Source: DASRJG01 sp964647625 (lineage in GTDB: Bacteria > Acidobacteriota > Polarisedimenticolia > Polarisedimenticolales > DASRJG01). From it: a stretch of DNA of 52,161 nucleotides. The position numbers were made by a program, and so were the translations under genes. The DNA is taken from the NCBI GenBank assembly GCA_964647625.1, contig CAZYHZ010000029.1, positions 1 through 52,161 of the forward strand, read 5' to 3'. The notes under the pieces are model-generated. The model searched no databases. It was not told the origin of the DNA and saw nothing but the letters and a program-made list of their open reading frames with translations. How positions within the stretch are numbered: the first letter of the stretch is position 1; every line of letters begins with the position of its first letter. This document shows positions 32,526-40,617 of the stretch, piece after piece.

Positions 32526-33753
32526 TCGGGCCGTCCGGGCAAGCTCGCAACCTCTCGCCATCGCCGTCACGGGTCTCGGCGCGGTCACGCCGTTCGGCTG
32601 GGGCGTTCAACCTCTGTGGGACGGAACGCGGCGCGGCGTCACCGCCGTCGGGCCGGTCACGCGTTTCGACGTCACGCACCACCGCACCCGTCTTGCCGCG
32701 GAAGTTCCGATCGACGGCGAACCGCCCGGCCGTTCGCTCTCGATTGCCGACCGCTTCGCGATCGCCGCGGCCGACGAGGCCGTCCTCTCGGCGGCGCTCG
32801 ATCTCGACGTGTGCCGCGAGCGCACGGGGGTCTTCTTCGGAAGCTCCGCCGCCGGCATGCTCGAAGGGGAGTGGTACTACGAAACGCACATCAAGCGTGG
32901 TGCGCGCCACGCGCACAAGGGGCTCGTCGCGTCCCAGCAGTTCAACGGGCCGGGGGACGCGGTCGCGCGCCGTCTCCGCGTGGGCGGCGCGGTCGAGACG
33001 ATCTCTTCGGCGTGCGCGTCGGGCGCGATGGCGATCGGCGCCGCCCTGCAGGCGCTCCGGCGCGGGGACGTCGAGGTCGCGCTCGCCGGCGGATCCGACG
33101 CGCTCTGCCAGCTGACCTACGCGGGATTCAACGCATTGCGCTCGGTCGACGAGCGGCCGTCGCGCCCGTTCCGGAAGGACCGCCTCGGCCTGTCGCTCGG
33201 GGAAGGCGCCGGCGTGCTCGTCCTCGAGTCGGTCGCGCGTGCTTCGGCTCGCGGCGCCCGGCCGATCGCGATCTTGAGCGGCGAGGCCTCGACCTGCGAC
33301 GCGCACCACATGACGGCGCCGCAGCCCGACGGTTCGGGTGCCGAGGACGCCGTGCGCCTGGCGCTCGCCGACGCGGGCGTTCTACCCGGTGACGTCGATT
33401 TCATCAACGCTCACGGAACGGGTACGCCGCTGAACGACGCGGCGGAGGCGGCCGCGTTCCGTGCGGTGTTCGGAGAGCGGACTCGCTCCATTCCGCTCAC
33501 GTCGACGAAGGCGCTGATCGGGCACCTGCTCGGGTCCGCGGGCGCGGTCGAGGCCGTGTGCACGGTGCTGGGGCTGTCGCGGGGCGAGGTCCATCCCGTG
33601 CCCGAGGGCGGCGAGCACGATCCCGATCTCGACGTCGATCTCGTCCTCGGGACACCGAGACCGCTCCCCGCTGCTCGGTGCGCGATCTCGACGAGCCTGG
33701 CGTTCGGCGGGGCGAATTCCGTGCTCGTGTTCACGCGCGGGACCGCCGCATGA
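32512..33753 (+). CDS. beta-ketoacyl-ACP synthase II (FabF-type), catalytic subunit
   Basis: A 413-residue thiolase-fold condensing enzyme with the full FabF triad: C168 in SSACASGAMA, H301 in NAHGTGTPLND and H338 in KALIGHLLGSAG, with K333. It should extend the ACP-bound chain with malonyl-ACP. The next gene encodes a related protein that lacks these residues, so the pair resembles the ketosynthase/chain-length-factor heterodimer of type II polyketide and aryl-polyene systems. ATG 32512 overlaps the ACP gene by 14 bases; its stop overlaps the partner's start by 4. The call as a cluster ketosynthase rather than housekeeping FabF rests on this context. Confidence 0.93.
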   Translation: MPGPDRAVRASSQPLAIAVTGLGAVTPFGWGVQPLWDGTRRGVTAVGPVTRFDVTHHRTRLAAEVPIDGEPPGRSLSIADRFAIAAADEAVLSAALDLDVCRERTGVFFGSSAAGMLEGEWYYETHIKRGARHAHKGLVASQQFNGPGDAVARRLRVGGAVETISSACASGAMAIGAALQALRRGDVEVALAGGSDALCQLTYAGFNALRSVDERPSRPFRKDRLGLSLGEGAGVLVLESVARASARGARPIAILSGEASTCDAHHMTAPQPDGSGAEDAVRLALADAGVLPGDVDFINAHGTGTPLNDAAEAAAFRAVFGERTRSIPLTSTKALIGHLLGSAGAVEAVCTVLGLSRGEVHPVPEGGEHDPDLDVDLVLGTPRPLPAARCAISTSLAFGGANSVLVFTRGTAA

Positions 33754-34964
33754 CGCAGGCGGCGGCCGTCATCACCGGGTCGGGCGTCATCGGCGCCGAA
33801 GGAATCGGGCTCGACTCCCTGGCGAAGGCGCTGCGATCGGGCCGTCCGACGCTCTCCGCGGTGGACCGCTCGGGCGGCACTCACGCCGCGGAATCCTCCC
33901 GCCTCGCCGCGCTCGTGCCGAAGCTCGACCTGTCCCCGTGGCTTCCGCCGGCCGAAGCGCGCCGCCTGAGCGTGCCGTCGCGGCTGGCCGTGGCCGCCTC
34001 CCGTATGGCGCTTCAGGACGCGCGCATCGATTCGCTCGACGGGCGTCGCGTCGCGATCGTCCTGTCGACGGCGTTCGGCGCGCTGAGGTTCACCGAGAAT
34101 CTCGTCCGGCAGATCTTGACCGAGGGCCCCGAATCCGCGCAGCCGTTCTACTTCTCGGAGTGTGTCGCCAACGCCGCCGCGGCGCGCGTTGCCATCGCGC
34201 TCGGAGCGCGCGGGGCGAACGTCACCATCACCCAGCGGGAAGCCGGGCCGCTGCTCGCGCTGTCGCGCGGAAAGCACGAGGTCGTCTCCGGGCGCGCGGA
34301 TGTCGCGATCGTCGGCGCCGTCGAAGAGATCACGCCGCTGCTGCACGGGCTGCTCGACCGGTTTCGCGGCACGGCCCGCCCGAGCCGGCGACACGACGAA
34401 GAGGCTCGGCCGTTCGATCTCCGGCGCGACGGCATCGTGTGCGCCGAAGGGGCGACGGTTCTCGTGATCGAGCGCGAGAGCGACGCCGGCCGTCGCGGCG
34501 CATCGATCCGCGCGCGCATCGGGCCGACGGTCGCCGCGTTCGACGGCACCGCGAGCGTCAGCGATTGGGGGACGGGCGGAGAGACGCTCGCACGCGCTCT
34601 GCGTGCCGGCGCCGCTCACGGTGGACGGCCGCTTCCGGGAGTCGAATGCATCGTCTCGGGGTCATCGGGCGCGCGCCGCGGAGACCGGCTCGAGGCCGCG
34701 ACGCTCCGCGCCGCGTGGGAGGGGCGCGAGCTTCCGCCGGTCCTCTCCCCGAAGGCGGTCACCGGCGAGTACGGCGGGGGATGGCTCGCGACACCGCTCC
34801 TCGCGCTCGCAGGCTGCCCCATGGCGGCTCCGGACACGTTCGAGATCGACCCGGACGTACGCATCGCCCCCTGCGACCGGCCGATCCCGGCTCCGCGCCT
34901 CGTGCTCGCGACGGCGCTCGCCGCCGGCGGGTCGGCGGCGTGGGCGATGCTGGAGCGGCCGTGA
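33750..34964 (+). CDS. chain-length-factor-like ketosynthase homologue without catalytic residues
   Basis: A 404-residue ketosynthase homologue that cannot condense by itself. Where the nucleophilic Cys is expected, the sequence is TITQREAGPLLAL, with Glu164 in the Cys position when aligned to the chain-length-factor motif AGGLDAL. The first His motif is replaced by VSGSSGARRGD and the second by PKAVTGEYGGGW. In type II polyketide synthases such a partner pairs with the active ketosynthase and sets chain length, sometimes with Gln in place of Cys. It lies directly after the active ketosynthase with a 4-base overlap, supporting a heterodimer. Whether Glu164 has a decarboxylase role is not known. 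Confidence 0.85.
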   Translation: MTQAAAVITGSGVIGAEGIGLDSLAKALRSGRPTLSAVDRSGGTHAAESSRLAALVPKLDLSPWLPPAEARRLSVPSRLAVAASRMALQDARIDSLDGRRVAIVLSTAFGALRFTENLVRQILTEGPESAQPFYFSECVANAAAARVAIALGARGANVTITQREAGPLLALSRGKHEVVSGRADVAIVGAVEEITPLLHGLLDRFRGTARPSRRHDEEARPFDLRRDGIVCAEGATVLVIERESDAGRRGASIRARIGPTVAAFDGTASVSDWGTGGETLARALRAGAAHGGRPLPGVECIVSGSSGARRGDRLEAATLRAAWEGRELPPVLSPKAVTGEYGGGWLATPLLALAGCPMAAPDTFEIDPDVRIAPCDRPIPAPRLVLATALAAGGSAAWAMLERP

Positions 34965-35641
34965 CGCGGCGTGCGGCGATCGCGATCCCGGCGTTCGAGG
35001 CGGCCGAGACGGTCGGCGCCGTCATCCGCCGCGCGCTCGCGCACCAGGTGCCGGTCGTCGTCGTGGACGACGGCTCGGACGACGGCACGGGGCAGGCCGC
35101 GGCGGCGTGCGGCGTTCCCGTCCTGACGAACCCGGTCAATCTCGGGAAGGGCCGGGCGCTCAAGGTCGCGTTCGATCACCTGTTCGGGACCGGCATCGAC
35201 GCCGTCATCACGGTGGACGCGGACGGACAGCATCCGCCGGAAGAGATTCCGAAGCTCCTGGCCGCCTGGCGCGACGGTGCCGACCTCGTGCTCGGGACGC
35301 GCGATCATCTTTTCGCCAAGATGAGCCGCGTGCGCAGGGCGTCGAACGGGACCTCGTCGTGGCTGATCTCGCAGGTCGCCGGCGGGTCGTTTCCCGATTG
35401 CCAGACCGGTTTCCGGTTGTACACGCGGGGGCTCATCGAGGCGATCGGTTTTCCCGAGCCCCGCTTCGAAGCGGAGAGTGCCGTGATCGTCCGCGCCGTT
35501 CGGCGCGGCTTTCGCGTCGTGGGAGTGCCCGTGCACCTCGATTACGCCGACGGGCGCGCGACGAGCCATTACCGCCCGATCGTCGACTCGCTCCGCATCG
35601 CCGGCGCCGTCACGCGCGCGCGGCTCGAGCCGGCGTCATGA
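34961..35641 (+). CDS. family 2 glycosyltransferase
   Basis: A 226-residue GT2 enzyme of the dolichol-phosphate-mannose-synthase-like group. It has IPAFEAAETV, the nucleotide-binding VVVDDGSDDGTGQAA, NLGKGRALKVAFDHL, the metal-binding DADGQHPPEEI, and FPDCQTGFRLY near the acceptor region. No membrane helices are seen, so it is cytosolic or peripheral. In the aryl-polyene context it may attach a sugar to the polyene head group or to its lipid carrier, and the cluster deacetylase could then act on that sugar. GTG 34961 overlaps the preceding stop by 4 bases and its stop overlaps the ketoreductase start by 4. Donor and acceptor are unknown. Confidence 0.9.
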   Translation: MTRRAAIAIPAFEAAETVGAVIRRALAHQVPVVVVDDGSDDGTGQAAAACGVPVLTNPVNLGKGRALKVAFDHLFGTGIDAVITVDADGQHPPEEIPKLLAAWRDGADLVLGTRDHLFAKMSRVRRASNGTSSWLISQVAGGSFPDCQTGFRLYTRGLIEAIGFPEPRFEAESAVIVRAVRRGFRVVGVPVHLDYADGRATSHYRPIVDSLRIAGAVTRARLEPAS

Positions 35642-36366
35642 CCGGCGGCGTCGTTCTCGTCACGGGCGGCAGCCGCGGCATCGGACGCTCTCTCGTCCGG
35701 GCGCTATGCGCCTCCTCTCGCCGCGTCGCGTTCACCTATCGCGCCGACGAGGCCGCGGCGGCGGCGCTCGAGGCCGCGTCGTCCGGGCAGGCGAAGGCCT
35801 ACCGCTTCGATCTCGCCGACCGCCAGCGCCCCGCGCCGCTCGTCGCCGAGATCGAGGAAGCGCAAGGCCCGATCGTCGGGCTCGTCAACAACGCCGCGAT
35901 CCGGCGCGACCAGCTCCTCGCCGCGACGTCCGACGCCGACTGGGACGCGGTGATCGATGCGAATCTCGGCGGCGCGTTCCGCTGCTGCCGCGCGGTCCTC
36001 CCCAAGATGATCGCGTCGCGCGCCGGCAGCATCGTCAACGTGTCGTCGCTGACGGCGGTGCGCGGCGTGGCCGGCCAGGCCGTCTACGGCGCCACCAAGG
36101 CGGGGCTGATCGGCATGACGAAATCGCTCGCGCGCGAGCTGGGCCGGCGCAACATCCGCGTCAACGCGGTCGTGCCGGGGCTCGTGATGACGGAGATGAT
36201 CGCGGACACGCCGGCGGACAAGCTCAAGGAGCTTCGCGCGATCGAGGCGCTGCCGTCGGGCACGAGCCCGGACGACGTCGCGGCGCTCATCGTCTTCCTG
36301 CTGTCCGACGGAGCCAAGGCGATCACCGGCCAGGCGTTCCTCGTCGATGCGGGAAGCACCGCGTGA
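35638..36366 (+). CDS. 3-oxoacyl-ACP reductase (FabG-type short-chain dehydrogenase)
   Basis: A 242-residue short-chain dehydrogenase/reductase. It has the NADP-binding TGGSRGIG, the NNAA motif (LVNNAAIRRD), and the catalytic Ser-Tyr-Lys with Y150 and K154 (NVSSLTAV then VYGATKAG). The C-terminal GQAFLVDAG is typical of FabG. It should reduce the 3-keto group after each condensation by the cluster ketosynthase. It sits between the glycosyltransferase and the methyltransferase, with 4-base overlaps on both sides. A separate housekeeping fabG must exist elsewhere. Confidence 0.93.
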   Translation: MTGGVVLVTGGSRGIGRSLVRALCASSRRVAFTYRADEAAAAALEAASSGQAKAYRFDLADRQRPAPLVAEIEEAQGPIVGLVNNAAIRRDQLLAATSDADWDAVIDANLGGAFRCCRAVLPKMIASRAGSIVNVSSLTAVRGVAGQAVYGATKAGLIGMTKSLARELGRRNIRVNAVVPGLVMTEMIADTPADKLKELRAIEALPSGTSPDDVAALIVFLLSDGAKAITGQAFLVDAGSTA

Positions 36367-37550
36367 TTCCCGGGGCTCCGGGGCCCGGAACGCGCGATCG
36401 GCGCCGGGAGCTCCTGGCGCCCGAGATTCTCTCTCTGATCGACGACCGCTTCGTGGGCTCGTGCACGCTCCACGAAGAGTACGTGTTCCGTCTCGCGCTC
36501 GGGGTGTTCGCCGGTCTGGGTCTTCCCGAGGTCTTTCGACGCTCGGCGACGGTCGCGGAGGCGATCGCAGCGGCGGGCCTCGACGCGCGCGCTTCGACCG
36601 TGCCTCTCGATTGGATCCTCAGGCAGCTCGCGGCGCGCTCGGTGCTCGAATCCTCGTCCGAGGACGGCACGACGCGTTACCGGCTCGGGAGCGAGCTGCC
36701 GGCGCTCGATCCGGGAGAGATCAAGGACGCTCAGGCGGCGCACGACCCGTCCGCGCTCCCCTCGTACGCGATCGCCGACCTCGCCGCGCAGCACTACCCG
36801 GAGGTCCTCCGCGGTCAGACCACGGGGGAGCGCGTGCTGTTCGCACCCGCGCGGGTCGGCGCGTGGTACGAGTATTTCTCGAACGACAACCCGCTCTACG
36901 CCGTCGTCAACGCGATCGGGGCGATCGCTTGCGAAGAGGCGCTGCCGCCGGGCCGCGGTGCAATCCTCGAGCTGGGTGGGGGATTGGGAAGCGGAGCGGC
37001 CGCCGTGCTGTCCCGGCTCCGCGCCGTCGGCCGTCTCGACGAAGTCAACTCCTACCGGTTCACCGACGCCTCGCTCCCATTCCTCAGGAAAGGCCAGGCG
37101 GCGTTGACCCAGAGCTTTCCCGGCGTCCCGCTGAGCTTCGCGTACGTCGACATGAATCGGCCGTTCGATCCCAAGGTGCTCGACGCCGGGGCGTTCGCGC
37201 TCGTTCACGGCGTCAACACGCTGCACGTCGCGCACGATCTCACGTTCACCCTGGGCGAGATCCATCGCGTGCTCGCGCCCGGCGGACGGATCGTCGTCTC
37301 GGAGTGCGTCCGGCCGTTTCCCGGCCGGCCGGTTTACGTCGAGTTCGTGTTCAACCTCGTCGAGTCGTTCCGCGAGCCGCGGCTCGTCTCCCCGTGGCGG
37401 CCGAACGGCGGCTTCCTCACGCCCGAGCAGTGGGGCGGCGCGCTGCGCGCCGCCGGCTTCAGCGACGTCCGCCTCGTTCCCGACATCGCGCGGATCCGCG
37501 AGGTCTATCCGACGTTCGTCGCCGGCTCGATCGTGGCCACGCGCGCGTGA
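36363..37550 (+). CDS. SAM-dependent methyltransferase of the cluster, polyketide-type
   Basis: A 395-residue methyltransferase. The N-terminal half is mostly helical, with a winged-helix-like dimerisation region (LDWILRQLAARSVLES). The C-terminal half has a Rossmann methyltransferase core: ILELGGGLGSGAAAVLS as the SAM-binding motif I, ALVHGVNTLHVAHDL, and HRVLAPGGRIVVSECVRPF as motif III. Aryl-polyene clusters often encode a methyltransferase that decorates the aryl head, so ring C- or O-methylation is a reasonable guess. GTG 36363 overlaps the ketoreductase stop by 4 bases and its stop overlaps the dehydratase start by 4. Confidence 0.87.
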   Translation: MIPGAPGPGTRDRRRELLAPEILSLIDDRFVGSCTLHEEYVFRLALGVFAGLGLPEVFRRSATVAEAIAAAGLDARASTVPLDWILRQLAARSVLESSSEDGTTRYRLGSELPALDPGEIKDAQAAHDPSALPSYAIADLAAQHYPEVLRGQTTGERVLFAPARVGAWYEYFSNDNPLYAVVNAIGAIACEEALPPGRGAILELGGGLGSGAAAVLSRLRAVGRLDEVNSYRFTDASLPFLRKGQAALTQSFPGVPLSFAYVDMNRPFDPKVLDAGAFALVHGVNTLHVAHDLTFTLGEIHRVLAPGGRIVVSECVRPFPGRPVYVEFVFNLVESFREPRLVSPWRPNGGFLTPEQWGGALRAAGFSDVRLVPDIARIREVYPTFVAGSIVATRA

Positions 37551-38275
37551 GCCGGCTCGCGATTCCGCACGACAGCCCGCTGTTCGCCGGGCACTTTCCC
37601 GGGCGTCCGATCCTGCCAGGCGTCGCGCTGCTGTCGCTGATCCGGCCCGCGGAGATTTCCGCGATCCCGTTCGCGCGGTTCCGGGGGTTGGTGGCACCGG
37701 GAGACGCGCTCGAGATCGATTTCCGACAACGGGGGGATGACGGCAAGCGCTTCGACGTGCGCCGCGGGCAGGAGCTGGTCGCGAACGGCGCGCTGCTCTT
37801 CGGCGCTCCCCCGACGGGGCCGCGGTGGCGCGCGCCCGTGCGCGATTCCAGGTCGATCCCTTGCCGCGCGCTGATCCCGCACCAACCGCCGATGCTCTTC
37901 GCGGAACAGATCGTCGCGGCGGACGCCGAGGGAGCGATATCCACCGGGCGGATCCCCGCGGAGTGTCCGCTCGCTGCCGAAGGACGGGTGCCCGCGCACG
38001 TCGGGCTCGAGCTGGCTGCACAGACGGCAGGATGCTGGGAAGCGCTCCGGCGATCGGAAGGAACAGGCGATGGCGGCCCCCGCGTCGGCTATCTGGTTTC
38101 ACTCGAGGACGTTCGACTCCATAGGCCGTCGCTCCCGGTCGAAGCGCCGCTCACGGCGTCGATCCGCATGTCGGCATGCGCGCCGCCTCTGACGCATTAC
38201 GCCGTCGAGGTGGCCTGCGACGGGGTCCTCGCGCTGTCCGGCACGATCGGGACGTATCTCAGCGAGCCGTCTTAG
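37547..38275 (+). CDS. double-hotdog 3-hydroxyacyl-ACP dehydratase (ApeI-ApeP-like fusion)
   Basis: A 242-residue protein made of two hotdog modules. The first (about residues 1-95) begins IPHDSPLFAGHFPGRPILPGV, the FabA/FabZ-type pattern with His16. The second (about 100-242) has LIPHQPPMLFAEQIV with His112 and AHVGLELAAQTAGCW with Glu155, the pattern of ApeP-like dehydratases. In the E. coli aryl polyene pathway two separate proteins, ApeI and ApeP, form a heterodimeric dehydratase; here both types seem fused in one chain. It should dehydrate 3-hydroxyacyl-ACP to form the polyene. GTG 37547 overlaps the methyltransferase stop by 4 bases. The 3' end overlaps the opposing acyltransferase gene by 17 bases. 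Confidence 0.85.
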   Translation: MSRLAIPHDSPLFAGHFPGRPILPGVALLSLIRPAEISAIPFARFRGLVAPGDALEIDFRQRGDDGKRFDVRRGQELVANGALLFGAPPTGPRWRAPVRDSRSIPCRALIPHQPPMLFAEQIVAADAEGAISTGRIPAECPLAAEGRVPAHVGLELAAQTAGCWEALRRSEGTGDGGPRVGYLVSLEDVRLHRPSLPVEAPLTASIRMSACAPPLTHYAVEVACDGVLALSGTIGTYLSEPS

Positions 38276-39212
38276 GCCACAGCTCCCTAAACACGAACCA
38301 TTGGTGCGGCGCGCGCCGGATCGCGGTTTCGACCTCGGCCGCCACGCGTCCCATCGCGGCCGTGAGATCGGCTTCGCGATCGCCGCTGCGCGGCACGTCG
38401 ATCGGCGCCGAGAAGATGACGCGGCAGCGCCTCCGTCCCTCCCGCAGCGCGAACACCGGAAGCATCGGAACGCCCGCCGTGCGCGCCAGCGCCGCGGGTC
38501 CCGACGGCAGATCGATCGGACGGCCGAACAGCGTCGCGGGAACGGTGCGGCTCCCCGCACGGGGCCGGTCGCCCTGCATGGCGACGATCTCGCCGCGCCG
38601 GAGCGCGTCCAGGAACACGAGGCCCTGGAGCGGATCCTCCGTCTGAAAGTGCATCGTGTAGTGCGTGCCCTGCACGCCGGAGACGCACTCGCGGATGAAC
38701 TCTTGCGCGCGCGGGTCGACCTCGGGCTCGCGCACGAGGTGGACGTGCTTCGGCTCGGGTGTCGGCAGCATCGAGCTGACCTCGTACATCCCGAGATGGG
38801 CGGTGACCATGACGAACGCGCCGTGCGACGCCGACACCTCGTTCCAGGGCTCGATCGATTCGAGAACGAGGCCGAAGGGCCGGTCCGTGCACAGCCGCTC
38901 GTAGCGCTCGCTCAAGCACCACGCGAACGTCCACATCGTCGTGTAGATCCGGATCTGGCGCCGAAAGAATCCGCAGGGTCCCAAGACCGCCTCGAGGTTC
39001 GACGCGATCGCGCGGCGGATCTTCAGGATCGTGAAGAAGAAGAACGTCGTGAATGCGATCGTAATCGGCCAGAGCGTCCATGCGGGGAGCGTCGTCACCG
39101 CCCACTTGTGGAATCGGTACCAGAACAGGCCCGTCACGTGATAGTCGCCGAGCAGCCGCCGCGCGCGGCCGACTTCGGGGGCGTGCGGGGGCAGTTTCGC
39201 GGCGGCCGTCAT
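38259..39212 (-). CDS. LpxL/HtrB-like lysophospholipid acyltransferase
   Basis: A 317-residue acyltransferase of the LpxL family, with an N-terminal membrane segment (LPAWTLWPITIAFTTFFFF, about residues 44-62). The catalytic HX4E motif is HLGMYE in MVTAHLGMYEV, and the acyl-binding region includes MQGDRPRAGSRTVPATLFGR. These enzymes acylate a lipid at the cytoplasmic face of the inner membrane. In aryl-polyene clusters similar genes are thought to join the polyene acid to a lipid anchor. ATG 39212 was chosen; a longer frame from 39260 adds residues that would overlap the divergent promoter region. It converges on the dehydratase gene and diverges from the halogenase-like gene. Confidence 0.88.
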   Translation of the reverse strand: MTAAAKLPPHAPEVGRARRLLGDYHVTGLFWYRFHKWAVTTLPAWTLWPITIAFTTFFFFTILKIRRAIASNLEAVLGPCGFFRRQIRIYTTMWTFAWCLSERYERLCTDRPFGLVLESIEPWNEVSASHGAFVMVTAHLGMYEVSSMLPTPEPKHVHLVREPEVDPRAQEFIRECVSGVQGTHYTMHFQTEDPLQGLVFLDALRRGEIVAMQGDRPRAGSRTVPATLFGRPIDLPSGPAALARTAGVPMLPVFALREGRRRCRVIFSAPIDVPRSGDREADLTAAMGRVAAEVETAIRRAPHQWFVFRELWPKTAR

Positions 39213-39283
39213 GGGCCGCGCATTGTAGATTGCGAGTGGCGGTACACTTAAGAGGCGCACGCGGGAGATTCCGGGAATACGGC

Positions 39284-40603
39284 ATGGCGATGACCGAGAG
39301 CACCGACGTCCTCATCCTCGGAGGCGGCCCGGCCGGCAGCACCGCCGCGATGGTTCTCGCGCGATGCGGCGTCACCCCGCTCCTCCTCGAGTCGGACCGG
39401 CACCCGCGCTTTCACGTCGGCGAGTCGCTTCTGCCGCACTCGCTGCCGATGTTCGACCGGCTCGGCGTGCACGATGCGATCCGCGCCCTGCCGCGGACGA
39501 TCGTGAAGCCCGGCGCCACGTTCTGCAGCCACGACGGATCGGAGTCGGTCGACTTCTGGTTCGACGAGGCGTCGGCGCCCGCCATCCCGCACGCGTACAA
39601 CGTGCGGCGCGACGAGTTCGACGAGAGCCTCCTGCGCGAGGCCGCCCGGCGCGGAGTCGAGGTGCGCGAGGGCTGGAAGGCCGCCGCCCCGATCTGGGAC
39701 GGCGACCGCATGACCGGGATGAAGGTGCGCGCCGCCGACGGATCGGAGCGCGAGATTCGCGCCAAGTGCGTCATGGACGCGACCGGGCAGTCTGCGTTCC
39801 TGGCCACGCGGATGGGGTGGAAGACTGTCTACCCCGACCACCGCAAGCTGGCGATCGTCGGGCACTTCGAAAACGCCTGGCGCCCCGAAGGCCGCGCCGC
39901 CGGCAACATCGTCGTCATCGTCACGCGATCCGGCTGGTACTGGCTGATCCCGTTCGCCGACGGCACGACCTCCGTGGGCGTGGTTCTCGACGTGGCGCGC
40001 TACGGCGGAATCGAGGGCGGCCTCGACGCCGTGTTCGACGCCGCCGTCGAGGCGACCCCCGAAGCCGGCCGGCGCCTGGGCTCCGCGCGGCGGCTGTTCC
40101 CGGCGGCCGCGGTCCAGAACTTCTCGTTCCAGGTCTCCCGCACGCAAGGAGACGGGTTCGTCATGATCGGCGACGCGGCGGGCTTCCTCGACCCGATCTT
40201 CTCGTCGGGAATCATCATCGCGATGGCGGGTGCAGAGCGGGCGGCGGAAGATATCGCCGCCGCGCTTCACGACAAAGCCCGCGTCGACGACGCCGACACG
40301 CGGCCGTGCCACCAGTTGAACCGCAGCATGCAGAAGACGTTCTTCACGATGATCCGCTCGTACTACGACCCGCACTTCATCTCGATCTTCCTGGCACCCG
40401 TGACCGACGGTCGCAAGCCCGGCGAGCGTTTCGGCATCCGGCCCGCGGTGACCTCGCTGCTCGCGGGGGACGTCACCGGCCCGAGCTTCCGGCGCCGGTT
40501 CGCGAGGTTCCGGATGCTCCAGGGCCTCGGCCGGCTCCAGGGTCTGACGCGGCGTTTCGGCGCGAGCCTGGTTCGTCCTCTCCAGCACGTCCCGGGCGCC
40601 TGA
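39284..40603 (+). CDS. flavin-dependent halogenase-like oxidoreductase
   Basis: A 439-residue FAD enzyme. The dinucleotide motif is GGGPAGS (residues 13-19), followed by HVGESLLP, typical of the CmlS/tryptophan-halogenase and geranylgeranyl-reductase groups. Two features favour halogenase: WYWLIP at residues 218-223 matches the halogenase WxWxIP signature, and Lys75 in VKPGATF lies where the catalytic lysine of halogenases is found. A second FAD motif, GDAAGFLDPIFSSG, is present. Xanthomonadins are brominated and flexirubins can be chlorinated, so a halogenated polyene is a sensible prediction. ATG 39284 is used; ATG 39290 is equally possible. A plain FAD monooxygenase or reductase cannot be excluded. 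Confidence 0.82.
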   Translation: MAMTESTDVLILGGGPAGSTAAMVLARCGVTPLLLESDRHPRFHVGESLLPHSLPMFDRLGVHDAIRALPRTIVKPGATFCSHDGSESVDFWFDEASAPAIPHAYNVRRDEFDESLLREAARRGVEVREGWKAAAPIWDGDRMTGMKVRAADGSEREIRAKCVMDATGQSAFLATRMGWKTVYPDHRKLAIVGHFENAWRPEGRAAGNIVVIVTRSGWYWLIPFADGTTSVGVVLDVARYGGIEGGLDAVFDAAVEATPEAGRRLGSARRLFPAAAVQNFSFQVSRTQGDGFVMIGDAAGFLDPIFSSGIIIAMAGAERAAEDIAAALHDKARVDDADTRPCHQLNRSMQKTFFTMIRSYYDPHFISIFLAPVTDGRKPGERFGIRPAVTSLLAGDVTGPSFRRRFARFRMLQGLGRLQGLTRRFGASLVRPLQHVPGA

Positions 40604-40617
40604 GCGGGAGACTCCTC

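Noticed and set aside
32512..33753. Housekeeping fatty acid ketosynthase fabF
   Set aside because: The protein is FabF-like, but it is tightly coupled to a degenerate partner, methyltransferase and glycosyltransferase genes, so a role in the specialised cluster is more likely.
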